17,114 nucleotides of DNA from JBHIBD01 sp046758865 (GCA_046758865.1 JBHIBD010000043.1:1-17114), one strand, 5' to 3'; shown: positions 6,951 through 13,873, numbered from the stretch's first letter. Numbers and translations: made by a program. The notes: generated by a model not told the origin, from the letters alone.

Positions 6951-7691
6951 TTATATATTGTTAATATTTATTGCAAAGATAATGGAGACCAGTTTTCCTA
7001 TCGAGTAGGTGATAATTACTGCACCCAGCCCAAACGCCATCATCTCGACGCCGCCCCAGACCCACCAGATGCGTGCCCAACGGCTCCTCATGCTGCCTAC
7101 AAAAAACAGGAAAACCATAGAGAGAAGGATAGAGGCAACGAAGGCCTTATCAATAGTAAACAAGAAATAGGGTGCGATGGGGGAGATTGCGCCGAGTATG
7201 TAGGCTAGGCCGGTGGCGGCACCAGATTTTACAGGATGCGTGTGGCCCTCACGGATAAGGCCCAATTCCTGCGCCATCATGGTCTCGAGCCATACCTTTT
7301 TGTCTGCGGTTATACGGCCGACCACCATCTTTAGCTCATTTCCCCTGAAACCCTTCCTCTTAAAGATTGTCTCTACCTCGGCCCGCTCCTCTTCGGGTTT
7401 GACCTCCATTTCTTTCTTCTCTATATCTTCTTCCCTGTCGTAAAATTCTTTAAATGACTTTTGAGAGACGTACGCCCCTATGCCCATTGAGATTGAGCCT
7501 GCAATGATTTGGGCAATCCCCGTTATAACGATTATTTTACTTTCGGCCGTTGCACCAAAGACGCCTGTGACAAAGCCAAGTGTCTCGATGAGGCCATCGT
7601 TTATCCCAAGGATTACTTCGCGGATAAATTTCCCCTCGGGGCTGTGCCACCTTTCTCGTGGTTCACTTTTGATGTCTGTCGACGGTGACAT
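6951..7691 (-). CDS. VIT1/CCC1 family iron/manganese transporter
   Basis: The 246-aa membrane protein belongs to the VIT1/CCC1 family, which exports or sequesters Fe2+ or Mn2+ by H+ antiport. The first helix carries the family motif VILGINDGLIETLGFVTGV, with D32 on the expected ion path. The second has GSISMGIGAYVSQKS, with M69. The cytosolic metal-binding region (about 85-150) is rich in Glu (EEDIEKKEMEVKPEEERAEVE) and keeps the MMAQELGL block, with M138, M139 and E142. Three further hydrophobic helices follow (about 156-180, 183-200 and 208-238), making five in all as expected. It lies 12 bp after thiE and 44 bp before hisI, so it is probably transcribed with them. Iron versus manganese cannot be told from the sequence. 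Confidence 0.9.
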   Translation of the reverse strand: MSPSTDIKSEPRERWHSPEGKFIREVILGINDGLIETLGFVTGVFGATAESKIIVITGIAQIIAGSISMGIGAYVSQKSFKEFYDREEDIEKKEMEVKPEEERAEVETIFKRKGFRGNELKMVVGRITADKKVWLETMMAQELGLIREGHTHPVKSGAATGLAYILGAISPIAPYFLFTIDKAFVASILLSMVFLFFVGSMRSRWARIWWVWGGVEMMAFGLGAVIITYSIGKLVSIIFAININNI

Positions 7692-7703
7692 TTATCTGAT
7701 TGC

Positions 7704-8336
7704 CTATTCGATGGGTCTGCATGAATCCAGTTTCTGGCGAAGCAGTCCGGCCGCAGCCTTTGGGTCTTCGCTGGCCATTATCGCAGAAATGACGGCTATC
7801 CCATCGGCCTTGTGCCCTAGGACATTGAGGATGTTATCCACGTTTATACCACCCAGGGCGATGACTGGTATCCTGAGGGTTTCCTTTATTATCGGTATTG
7901 CTTCTGGGCCAATGGGCTTGCCCTTGTCCCGGCTTTGGTAAATAGGGCTAAGGGTTATATAGTTGGCGCCATTTTCCTCCGCCCCCACTGCCTCCTGCAT
8001 ATTGTGGGCGGAGAAGCCTATGAGTTTATCGCGGCCCAGTAACCGTCTGGCATCCGTTATGGGCATTGAGTTTTTCCCCGTGTGAACGCCGTCGGCACCA
8101 ACGGCCATGGCAATGTCTACGCGGTCGTTTATGATGAGGTTGGCATTGTATTCGTTGGTCATGCTCCTCATTTCCGACGCCAAGAAATACATGTTTCTAC
8201 TGTCCAGGTTCTTCTCCCTGAGCTGTACGGTAGTTACGCCTCCCTCGAGTGCCCTGCGTACGGCCTGCATCGGCGGGAGTTTTGAAAGGGTCCTGTCCGT
8301 GATAAGGGTCAGTCTGAGTTTTCCCAATGGGTTCAT
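7704..8336 (-). CDS. thiE: Thiamine phosphate synthase (ThiE/TenI family)
   Basis: The 210-aa product has the ThiE/TenI TIM-barrel fold. ThiE (EC 2.5.1.3) joins HMP-PP and HET-P to make thiamine phosphate. Motifs are TTVQLREK (35-42), NLIINDRVDIAMAVGADGVH (66-85), LIGFSAHN (105-112), ITLSPIYQSRDKGKPIGPE (127-145) with the expected substrate lysine, PVIALGGI (157-164) and GIAVISAIM (179-187). D71 corresponds to the first Mg2+ ligand. The second Mg2+ ligand normally lies in the GVHLGQxD segment; here that reads GVHTGKNSMP (83-92), without an acidic residue. The enzyme may therefore be a variant ThiE or a TenI-like protein. Its Shine-Dalgarno is weak. It follows purB by 14 bp. Confidence 0.85.
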   Translation of the reverse strand: MNPLGKLRLTLITDRTLSKLPPMQAVRRALEGGVTTVQLREKNLDSRNMYFLASEMRSMTNEYNANLIINDRVDIAMAVGADGVHTGKNSMPITDARRLLGRDKLIGFSAHNMQEAVGAEENGANYITLSPIYQSRDKGKPIGPEAIPIIKETLRIPVIALGGINVDNILNVLGHKADGIAVISAIMASEDPKAAAGLLRQKLDSCRPIE

Positions 8337-8350
8337 CTTTAAATAAAAAT

Positions 8351-9808
8351 TTATACAGTCAGCCTGACGGGGTCCTCTACAAGGTGCTTGTACCTTTCAA
8401 GGATGGGCGTTACCGTACCTTCCAGAAAATCATCCACCTGCTCTGGTGCCCGTCCGATAAATTTCTTTGGCTCGAGTATTTGGTTGAGCTGTTTTTTATC
8501 GACGACGGCAGAGAATGCGGGGTCACGGGCTATTCTATCTAGGAGGTCATTGTCCCCGCCCCCTTCTTTGATAAGCCTGGCCGATTCCATTGCATGGACC
8601 CGAATGCGCTCGTGCAGCGTCTGTCGGTCGCCACCGCCCTTGACGGCCTCCATGAGTATACGCTCGGTGGCCAGGAATGGTAGTTCCTCTTTTACGTGAC
8701 GCTCTATAATCTTTGGGTGAACCTTTAGTCCTGTTGCGACGTTGTGTGTGATATTGAGAAATCCTTCGGTGGCCAGGAATGCCTCTGGTATGGAGATGCG
8801 ACGGTTGGCAGAGTCGTCCAGCGTCCTCTCGAACCACTGCCCTGCGGCTGTAAAGGTAGGGTTTAAACTGCCGCAGATAACAAGTCGTGCCAGAGATGCT
8901 ATCCGCTCGGAGAGTACGGGGTTTCTCTTGTATGGCATAGCGGAGGAGCCTACCTGCTCTGCCTCAAAGGGCTCCTCTGCCTCACGCAGATTCTGCAAAA
9001 GCCGGACGTCGTTGGAGAACTTATGTGCAGACTGTGCTGCCCCGCTCAGGAGGGCTAATATTTGGCTATCAATCTTTCTGGAATAGGTCTGGCCAGTTAC
9101 GGTATACGAGGCACTGAAACCCATTTTCTTTGCCACCAGTTCCTCAAGCCTCTTTATCTTTTTGGAGTCACCGTCCAGAAGGGCCATAAAGCTGTCCTGC
9201 GTACCGGTTGCGCCCTTTACGCCCCTGAATTTTAGTGTCTCGATTCTGTGTTCTAAATCCTCAAGGTCGAGCAAAAAATCTTGGAGCCAAAGGCAGACCC
9301 GCTTGCCAACGGTAGTGAGCTGGGCGGGCTGATAGTGGGTAAAGGCTACGGTCACCAGGTCCCTGTGTGTGCGTGCCTGTTTGGCTAGTGCGTTTATGAC
9401 GCCGATTAACCTTCGCCTTATTATTTCGAGCCCGTTGCGCATGATTATTAAGTCCGCATTATCCAGCACGTACGCACTGGTGGCACCCAGGTGCATGATT
9501 GGCCTTGCGCTGGGGCACTGCTCGCCAAACACCCTCAGATGGGCCATAACCTCATGTTTTATCCTAGACTCTAGTTTGCGCACCTCATCGTACGGTATGT
9601 CTTCTTGATGTGCCCTCATCTCGTCTATCTGGGCCTTGGATATATTCTTAAGCCCAAGTTCGTGTTCTGCCTCTGCCAGGGCAATCCATAGTCTGCGCCA
9701 GATGGTGTGGCGATTTTTGTCCGAAAAAAGCTGGGCCATCTCCGGGCCTGTGTATCTATCCGCTAACGGATTCTGGTATGTGTCGTGTTTTTCTGGCAAG
9801 GAGTTCAT
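8351..9808 (-). CDS. purB: Adenylosuccinate lyase
   Basis: The 485-aa product is adenylosuccinate lyase (EC 4.3.2.2), which acts twice in purine synthesis (SAICAR to AICAR, adenylosuccinate to AMP). The fumarase-superfamily signature GSSAMPYKRNPVLSER is present, along with HLGATSAYVLDNAD, the THYQPAQLTTVGKR helix with its catalytic His, and WFERTLDDSANRRISIPEAF. The N-terminus (NPLADRYTGPEMAQLFSDKNR) and length match the long, human/Bacteroides-like ADSL type rather than the Bacillus type. AGGAG abuts the ATG directly. The TTG at codon 4 (position 9799) has ideal 9-bp spacing to it and could be the real start. A TAG two codons upstream rules out a longer N-terminus. It heads the purB-thiE-VIT-hisI run. 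Confidence 0.96.
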   Translation of the reverse strand: MNSLPEKHDTYQNPLADRYTGPEMAQLFSDKNRHTIWRRLWIALAEAEHELGLKNISKAQIDEMRAHQEDIPYDEVRKLESRIKHEVMAHLRVFGEQCPSARPIMHLGATSAYVLDNADLIIMRNGLEIIRRRLIGVINALAKQARTHRDLVTVAFTHYQPAQLTTVGKRVCLWLQDFLLDLEDLEHRIETLKFRGVKGATGTQDSFMALLDGDSKKIKRLEELVAKKMGFSASYTVTGQTYSRKIDSQILALLSGAAQSAHKFSNDVRLLQNLREAEEPFEAEQVGSSAMPYKRNPVLSERIASLARLVICGSLNPTFTAAGQWFERTLDDSANRRISIPEAFLATEGFLNITHNVATGLKVHPKIIERHVKEELPFLATERILMEAVKGGGDRQTLHERIRVHAMESARLIKEGGGDNDLLDRIARDPAFSAVVDKKQLNQILEPKKFIGRAPEQVDDFLEGTVTPILERYKHLVEDPVRLTV

Positions 9809-9855
9809 CTCCTATCAAATCTCATAGTTGCCCATTTATGGGGCCTTGTAAGAAA

Positions 9856-9905
9856 TGTAGCGTGCGAGTTTATCTCGCACGTGCGGCACGAGGTCGCACG
9901 CTACA
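9856..9905. repeat. Cloverleaf-type palindromic repeat, copy B
   Basis: The outer 12-bp arms TGTAGCGTGCGA (9856-9867) and TCGCACGCTACA (9894-9905) are perfectly complementary. Two inner hairpins are GTGCGAG-TTTAT-CTCGCAC (9862-9880) and GTGCG-N9-CGCAC (9881-9899). The layout matches the repeat at 1534-1587. It overlaps the last codon of the upstream minus-strand gene and supplies its TAG stop. Confidence 0.85.
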
Positions 9906-10824
9906 CACTATGGTCGCCATTTGCATCCAGAGCAAAGGCATTATTACTGAACATAAGAAAATCCTGGTTGATAGCCTTAAAAGCTTCACTTTTTTCAAAA
10001 CGTTCTGTATTCTTTTTGTAAGACTTTGTAATAACATCTTGCTGTTTTTGAGAAAGACCACGAGTCAACTCATGTACCCTTTTTGCTTGCGCATTCACGT
10101 AATCCATGAAAGGTTGTGGAAGTGTCATCCTCTGTGAAACAGACCCCCTTTTTATACTTATGCGAGTTCCTTTCCAATGTGTTTCTACGGGTCGCTCAAT
10201 GAATCCGAGAATAATACAGTGACACATCTTTGAGAAAATGAAAGATTGCCCTTTAGCATAGACAACGTCAATGTCCACCGAACGATTAATATACCAGTTA
10301 ATATTTGGAGAGGTACCAGGAGGCGGCACACTAGATAATATCCCTAACGGAATAAAACTTAACGGAAAAGGACCTGGATTGTCCACTGTATCCAGTATAA
10401 ATGCTTTCCATTGTTTTAATGCGTCATTGGCCTCCGAGATGACATGAGCAGGGAAATGTATTAGATGTTTCTTTTCTGTAAATGCGAAAAGAACTCGCCA
10501 AGATACGGAAGCAGCAAATTTCGCAAACCAAGGGCCGTAAGATAAAGTGCCATCATTTTTTTCTCGTATTGGATGAAAGATTTGTTCTGCGAACTCTTTC
10601 TCCCAAGCTGAGAAACGTGTTTCGCAATCTTTGCACAGTAATGGGGTCTTCATGCCATCTTGGACTCTTTTATTGGGTGTTTGGCCGAAACGAAGATATC
10701 CTGTGCCAGAAGTGTTTTTTATCCAGCTATAGACAAAAGATGGTAGCAAGTGGCTTTTTCTGAGTTGTGCTAGCTTTCCACATAGCTTACAATTTTGTTT
10801 CCTGGGAATATTTTTACTCAACAA
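9901..10824 (-). CDS. Hypothetical protein with HNH-like CxxC...SH...CxxC zinc motif
   Basis: The 307-aa product has an N-terminal zinc-binding module: C12 and C15 (CKLCGK), then SHLLPSF with H25, then C64 and C67 (LLCKDC). The spacing resembles a treble-clef/HNH-type fold, but a full catalytic HNH triad is not obvious, so nuclease activity is only a possibility. The remainder (about 75-307) shows no motif I can name. The start is TTG at 10824, with AGAGG seven bases upstream; it overlaps the stop of the HicB-like gene by 7 bp, implying translational coupling. The TAG stop falls inside a palindromic repeat, so the natural C-terminus may have been cut. The gene is visibly AT-richer than the purB and groEL blocks and is probably acquired. 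Confidence 0.72.
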   Translation of the reverse strand: MLSKNIPRKQNCKLCGKLAQLRKSHLLPSFVYSWIKNTSGTGYLRFGQTPNKRVQDGMKTPLLCKDCETRFSAWEKEFAEQIFHPIREKNDGTLSYGPWFAKFAASVSWRVLFAFTEKKHLIHFPAHVISEANDALKQWKAFILDTVDNPGPFPLSFIPLGILSSVPPPGTSPNINWYINRSVDIDVVYAKGQSFIFSKMCHCIILGFIERPVETHWKGTRISIKRGSVSQRMTLPQPFMDYVNAQAKRVHELTRGLSQKQQDVITKSYKKNTERFEKSEAFKAINQDFLMFSNNAFALDANGDHSV

Positions 10825-10994
10825 TAAATAACCTCTTTTCCAAAGCTCTCAATATGAAAACGGATGGCTGATTTAACGTCAGAGATAGCATCTTCGTATG
10901 TATCCCCTTGTCCGACCACAACCCCTTTGAGCCCTAATGGATAGGCTACGTAACCATCGGGGTGTTTCTCAACGATGATTTTAAATTGTTTCAT
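10818..10994 (-). CDS. HicB-like antitoxin-family protein
   Basis: This 58-aa ORF, MKQFKIIVEKHPDGYVAYPL followed by GLKGVVVGQGDTYEDAISDVKSAIRFHIE, fits the HicB N-terminal fold. The family pattern is a beta hairpin with DGYVAYP, then GVVVGQGDT, then an amphipathic helix EDAISDVKSAI. Classical HicB antitoxins partner a HicA RNase and carry a DNA-binding C-terminus. Here the protein stops after the partial RNase-H-like fold, and no hicA lies on either side. Its 3' end overlaps the start of the HNH-like gene by 7 bp. An AGGA sits about 10 bases before the ATG. Family membership is clear; whether it acts as an antitoxin is unknown. Confidence 0.8.
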   Translation of the reverse strand: MKQFKIIVEKHPDGYVAYPLGLKGVVVGQGDTYEDAISDVKSAIRFHIESFGKEVIYC

Positions 10995-11112
10995 GGGTGT
11001 TTTATCCTAACTATTGGTTTATTATATTTCAATCTGCATTAAAGTTGTGCACATCCTGTAGTAATTTTACAGTTACTACAAGGGATAAAAACAATGAGAA
11101 GGAGATACTCAA
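10995..11112. other. AT-rich gap with hairpin, 5' of an IS110 remnant
   Basis: No ORF is visible. The main structure is an 8-bp inverted repeat, TGTAGTAA (11057-11064) with TTACTACA (11073-11080). In intact IS110-group elements the left non-coding end encodes the bridge RNA, so this stretch could be a relic of such an end. The sequence alone cannot prove it. Confidence 0.3.
11021..11050 (-). promoter_or_regulatory. Possible promoter of the hicB-like/HNH-like pair
   Basis: On the minus strand a perfect TATAAT (11026-11021) lies 26 bp before the HicB-like ATG. The -35 region at 17-18 bp spacing reads CACAAC or GCACAA, which is weak, and there is no extended -10 TG. It is the best candidate in this gap. 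Confidence 0.35.
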
Positions 11113-11178
11113 ATGTATTATACTGAAATAGATGTACACAGGAAATACTTTATTTCAGCGGTAGTAGCTTATTGTTAG
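11113..11178 (+). pseudogene. N-terminal remnant of an IS110-family transposase
   Basis: The reading frame encodes MYYTEIDVHRKYFISAVV and then AYC before a TAG. The first 18 residues match the start of IS110/IS1111 transposases (consensus like MYYIGIDVHKK...AV), including the first Asp of the DEDD catalytic motif (D7). GGAG lies 8 bases before the ATG, so the original translation signal is intact. After AVV the similarity stops, and the stop codon overlaps a palindromic repeat. No later part of the transposase is found in the window. Confidence 0.6.
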
Positions 11179-11231
11179 GTCATGGTGTGACCATGGTATC
11201 CTTAGCCGTAGGCGACGGAATACCATGACCT
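11177..11231. repeat. Palindromic element next to IS110 remnant
   Basis: The outer arms AGGTCATGGT (11177-11186) and ACCATGACCT (11222-11231) are perfect 10-bp inverted repeats. Inside, CATGGT-GTG-ACCATG forms a second hairpin, and GGTATCC (11195-11201) pairs imperfectly with GGAATACC. It abuts the point where the IS110 frame ends and the G-rich repeat begins. Confidence 0.7.
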
Positions 11232-11246
11232 GCCCTGCTACCCTCA

Positions 11247-11287
11247 CTCTCCCTCCCTTGATGGGAGGGGGCAGGGGGAGGGTGGAT
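11247..11287. repeat. G-rich intergenic repeat, half copy (copy 2)
   Basis: CTCTCCCTCCCTTGATGGG, then three more G-runs and AGGGTGGATTG, closely match the left arm of the palindrome at 1431-1474. Positions 11263-11282 are again a four-run G-quadruplex motif on the plus strand with loops of 1, 2 and 1 bases. The right arm of the palindrome is missing here. Confidence 0.75.
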
Positions 11288-11290
11288 TGT

Positions 11291-11507
11291 TCATCCCGAT
11301 CTTTCTCATGCCAGGTGCTGCCCCGCAATTTCTTGGGCGGGTCTGTACCTGCATCTACGTCGGCCAGCCAGGAACGCGCACTGGAAAGAGACCCTCTGCC
11401 AATTTGACAGCCACTAGGGAGGGGAGTAGAATCTCACAGTCTTGGTTAAGATGTAATAAATAATACACTTACGTATACACCCCTTCCTTATCGCTGGGCA
11501 GAGATTT
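11291..11507. other. Upstream region of groEL, no gene seen
   Basis: The open frames crossing this stretch are low-complexity translations of the repeats and have no recognisable similarity. The only signal I see is the TGT-N10-ACA dyad near its 3' end, listed separately. There is no groES. Confidence 0.5.
11452..11467. promoter_or_regulatory. TGT-N10-ACA dyad, possible enhancer site
   Basis: TGT (11452-11454) and ACA (11465-11467) are separated by exactly ten A/T-rich bases. This form matches NifA-type upstream activator sites. It sits about 75 bp before the predicted sigma-54 start site, a usable distance for an enhancer-binding protein. A six-base specification occurs by chance fairly easily. 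Confidence 0.25.
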
Positions 11508-11523
11508 TGGCACTGGGTTTGCT
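11508..11523 (+). promoter_or_regulatory. Sigma-54 (-24/-12) promoter of groEL
   Basis: TGGCAC (11508-11513), five bases, then TTGCT (11519-11523) reproduces the sigma-54 consensus TGGCAC-N5-TTGCW, with the GG and GC dinucleotides exactly ten bases apart. The start would fall near 11534, leaving a leader of about 31 nt that contains the GGGGAGGA ribosome site (11553-11560) before the groEL ATG. Neither a CIRCE inverted repeat nor a better sigma-70 promoter is seen. Confidence 0.75.
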
Positions 11524-11564
11524 AATTAAACACAGTGTAGGCATTTACATAAGGGGAGGAAAAT

Positions 11565-13199
11565 ATGCCAGCCAAAAAGATTGTTTTCAATCAGGAGGCC
11601 TGGGAAGCCATTCGCGAGGGAATTAAAAAACTCTCGGACGCCGTCAAGATAACCCTGGGTCCGAGAGGCCGCAACGTAATCCTGCAGAAAAGCTTTGGCT
11701 CACCCACAATCACCAAGGATGGGGTCACTGTCGCCAAGGAGATAGAGCTGGAAGACCATCTAGAGAATATTGGTGCGCAGATGGTGAAGTCAGTCGCGTC
11801 CAAGACCAGTGATGTTGCAGGGGATGGCACCACTACGGCAACGGTACTGGCGGAGTCAATATTCATAGAGGGGCTAAAGAACGTAACTGCCGGCGCCAAT
11901 GGAATGGCCGTAAAGCGTGGCATAGATAAGGCCGTTGGCGCCGTGGTAAAGGAGTTGAAACGGATAAGTATCCCTGTTAAGGGTCGTAAGGAGATAGAAC
12001 AGGTAGCTACTGTTGCCTCGAACTACGACCCCGATGTGGGTAAGATTATAGCAGATGCAATGGAGAAGGTAGGAAAAGACGGTGTCATCACCGTAGAGGA
12101 GGGAAAGAGCCTGGAGACCACCGTGAAGTGGATTGAGGGGTTGCAGTTCGACAAGGGCTACCTTTCCCCATACTTCATAACCGACCCCAAGAGTATGCAG
12201 GCCGTCTTGGAAGAGCCATATGTACTCATACATGAGAAGAAGATATCAAGCGCAAAGAGCATTATACCCACCTTGGAAAAGGTGGCCCAGCAAGGGAAAC
12301 CCCTCTTGATAATAGCAGAGGATGTAGAGGGTGAGGCATTGACCCTGACAGTGGTCAACAAGCTCCGTGGTGTGCTGAAGTGTGCCGCTGTCAAGGCCCC
12401 GGGATATGGTGATAGGCGCAAGGCCATGCTCCAGGACATAGCCATCCTTACGGGAGGCAATGCTATATTTGAGGATTTAGGTGTAGACCTTGAAGGGATA
12501 ACACTCAAGGACCTAGGTAGCGCAAAAAAGGTGGTTATTGACAAAGAAAATACCACCATCGTCGAGGGTGCTGGCGACAGCAAGGCTATTCAGGGCCGCA
12601 TAGAACAAATGAGGACAGAAATAAGTACAACCACGTCTGACTATGACCGTGAAAAGTTGGAGGAAAGATTAGCCAAGCTGGCTGGTGGTGTGGCAGAAGT
12701 AGACGTAGGCGCTGCAACAGAGAGCGAGATGAAGGAAAAGAAGGCCAGGGTGGAAGATGCACTCCACGCTACCCGCGCTGCAGTAGAGGAAGGTATCCTT
12801 CCAGGCGGTGGGGTGGCGTTTTTGAGGAGCCTCTCGGTACTCGATGGACTCAAGCTAAAGGGCGATGAGGCTATTGGAGTGGACATTATGCGCCGTGCCC
12901 TGACCGCACCTACGTCCCAGTTAGCTTACAATGCAGGGCTTCACGGTCCTGTAGTGGTACAGAAGGTCTTGGAGGGCAATGGCAATTTTGGCTACGATGT
13001 GAGTAAGAACAGGTACTGCGACATGATTAAGGAAGGCATCATAGACCCAACTAAAGTCATGAGGTGTGCACTTCAAAACGCTGCCAGTGTGTCCACATTG
13101 CTCCTGACCACAGACGCCCTTATAGGACAAATCCCGGAGAAGAAGAAGGCAGGACCACCCGTGCCTGGCGGATACGGTGGGTATGGAGACATGTACTAA
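11565..13199 (+). CDS. groEL: Chaperonin GroEL (Hsp60), solitary
   Basis: The 544-aa product is a full-length GroEL, the ATP-driven folding chamber of the cytoplasm. Residue numbering matches E. coli. D52 (TKDGVTVAKE), D87 (AGDGTTTAT) and D398 (VEDALHATRAAVEEG) provide the ATPase site. YLSPYF (199-204) and the KSIIPTLEKVAQQGKPLLIIAEDVEGEAL block (231-259) form the substrate/GroES-binding apical face. The C-terminal tail is GGYGGYGDMY, with Tyr where the usual GGM repeats have Met. The Shine-Dalgarno GGGGAGGA is 4 bp from the ATG. groES is absent within the window, so this may be a secondary GroEL that shares a GroES encoded elsewhere. The preceding sigma-54 promoter suggests regulated rather than purely heat-shock expression. 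Confidence 0.97.
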   Translation: MPAKKIVFNQEAWEAIREGIKKLSDAVKITLGPRGRNVILQKSFGSPTITKDGVTVAKEIELEDHLENIGAQMVKSVASKTSDVAGDGTTTATVLAESIFIEGLKNVTAGANGMAVKRGIDKAVGAVVKELKRISIPVKGRKEIEQVATVASNYDPDVGKIIADAMEKVGKDGVITVEEGKSLETTVKWIEGLQFDKGYLSPYFITDPKSMQAVLEEPYVLIHEKKISSAKSIIPTLEKVAQQGKPLLIIAEDVEGEALTLTVVNKLRGVLKCAAVKAPGYGDRRKAMLQDIAILTGGNAIFEDLGVDLEGITLKDLGSAKKVVIDKENTTIVEGAGDSKAIQGRIEQMRTEISTTTSDYDREKLEERLAKLAGGVAEVDVGAATESEMKEKKARVEDALHATRAAVEEGILPGGGVAFLRSLSVLDGLKLKGDEAIGVDIMRRALTAPTSQLAYNAGLHGPVVVQKVLEGNGNFGYDVSKNRYCDMIKEGIIDPTKVMRCALQNAASVSTLLLTTDALIGQIPEKKKAGPPVPGGYGGYGDMY

Positions 13200-13328
13200 T
13201 ACTCTACCTCAGGGACACAGGTCATCAACGACAGACCCGCGTCTTGGCTTGTTTTCTCATTGCCCATCAAGAAACAACCCTTCACTGATGAGCCTCTTTG
13301 CAGGCAACCGACTAAGGACAAAATTTTT

Positions 13329-13357
13329 TTGAATTTTTCGCCTACCTATGGTAAACT
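13329..13357 (+). promoter_or_regulatory. Sigma-70-type promoter of hsp20-lon
   Basis: TTGAAT (13329-13334), a 17-bp spacer and TAAACT (13352-13357) with an extended -10 TG (TGGTAAACT) make a plausible housekeeping promoter. The start would lie about 48 bp before the hsp20 ATG. The rest of the groEL-hsp20 gap (13200-13328) has no clear terminator. Confidence 0.5.
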
Positions 13358-13411
13358 GTATTTTTGAAAGCAGTTCTAAGTAATATTAAACTATATTCTT
13401 AGGAGGTTATA

Positions 13412-13831
13412 ATGGCCTTGCCACCAAGCTCCAAGATAGAGAAAATCTTCCAGGAGTTTATATGTATCAAAAAACCTTTCTATGTCTTCGATACTGAGAC
13501 CTGGCGCCCACCAACGGATGTTTATGAAACAGATGAGGCCATTGTGGTGAAGATGGCAATATCCGGCGCCAGCGAAAAAGATATCTCCATTGTGCTTGAA
13601 GGAAATACACTGATAATCAGCGGCAGGAGATTAGACCCTTCGGACGACAAAAAGCTGTGTTTCTATCTAATGGAGATAAGGTACGGGTATTTTGAGAGAG
13701 GTATAACTCTCCCAAAATATATAGACGAAAACAAAATAGAGGCCCGTTATAAAGACGGTTTTCTGACAATCACCGTGCCCAAGACTCAGGAACCTAGAAC
13801 AGTGGAAAAGGCTATAAAGGTTACACTATAA
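13412..13831 (+). CDS. Small heat shock protein, Hsp20/alpha-crystallin family
   Basis: The 139-aa product is a small heat shock protein, an ATP-independent holdase that keeps unfolding proteins soluble. The alpha-crystallin domain spans about residues 31-124. It starts at WRPPTDVYETDEAIVVKMAI, continues with DISIVLEGNTLIISGRR and MEIRYGYFERGITLPKYID, and ends at the signature ARYKDGFLTITVPK, close to the usual GxLxIxxPK. The C-terminal I135-K-V137 fits the IxI/V motif that links dimers in oligomers. A perfect AGGAGGT ribosome site lies just upstream of the ATG. lon starts 42 bp after the stop and both are probably on one transcript, a chaperone and a protease for the same clients. Confidence 0.95.
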   Translation: MALPPSSKIEKIFQEFICIKKPFYVFDTETWRPPTDVYETDEAIVVKMAISGASEKDISIVLEGNTLIISGRRLDPSDDKKLCFYLMEIRYGYFERGITLPKYIDENKIEARYKDGFLTITVPKTQEPRTVEKAIKVTL

Positions 13832-13873
13832 CAACGTTCCATCTATGACACCCTTTTCAGAGGTGGAAAAACT

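Noticed and set aside
11225..11407. Plus-strand 60-aa ORF before groEL
   Set aside because: It is a translation of the G-rich repeat and flanks, with low-complexity composition and no ribosome site or similarity.
11520..11550. CIRCE-like inverted repeat (TTAGCACTC-N9-GAGTGCTAA) before groEL
   Set aside because: Only GCTAA and a short CAC...GTG pairing are present; the conserved half-sites are missing, so HrcA control is not supported.
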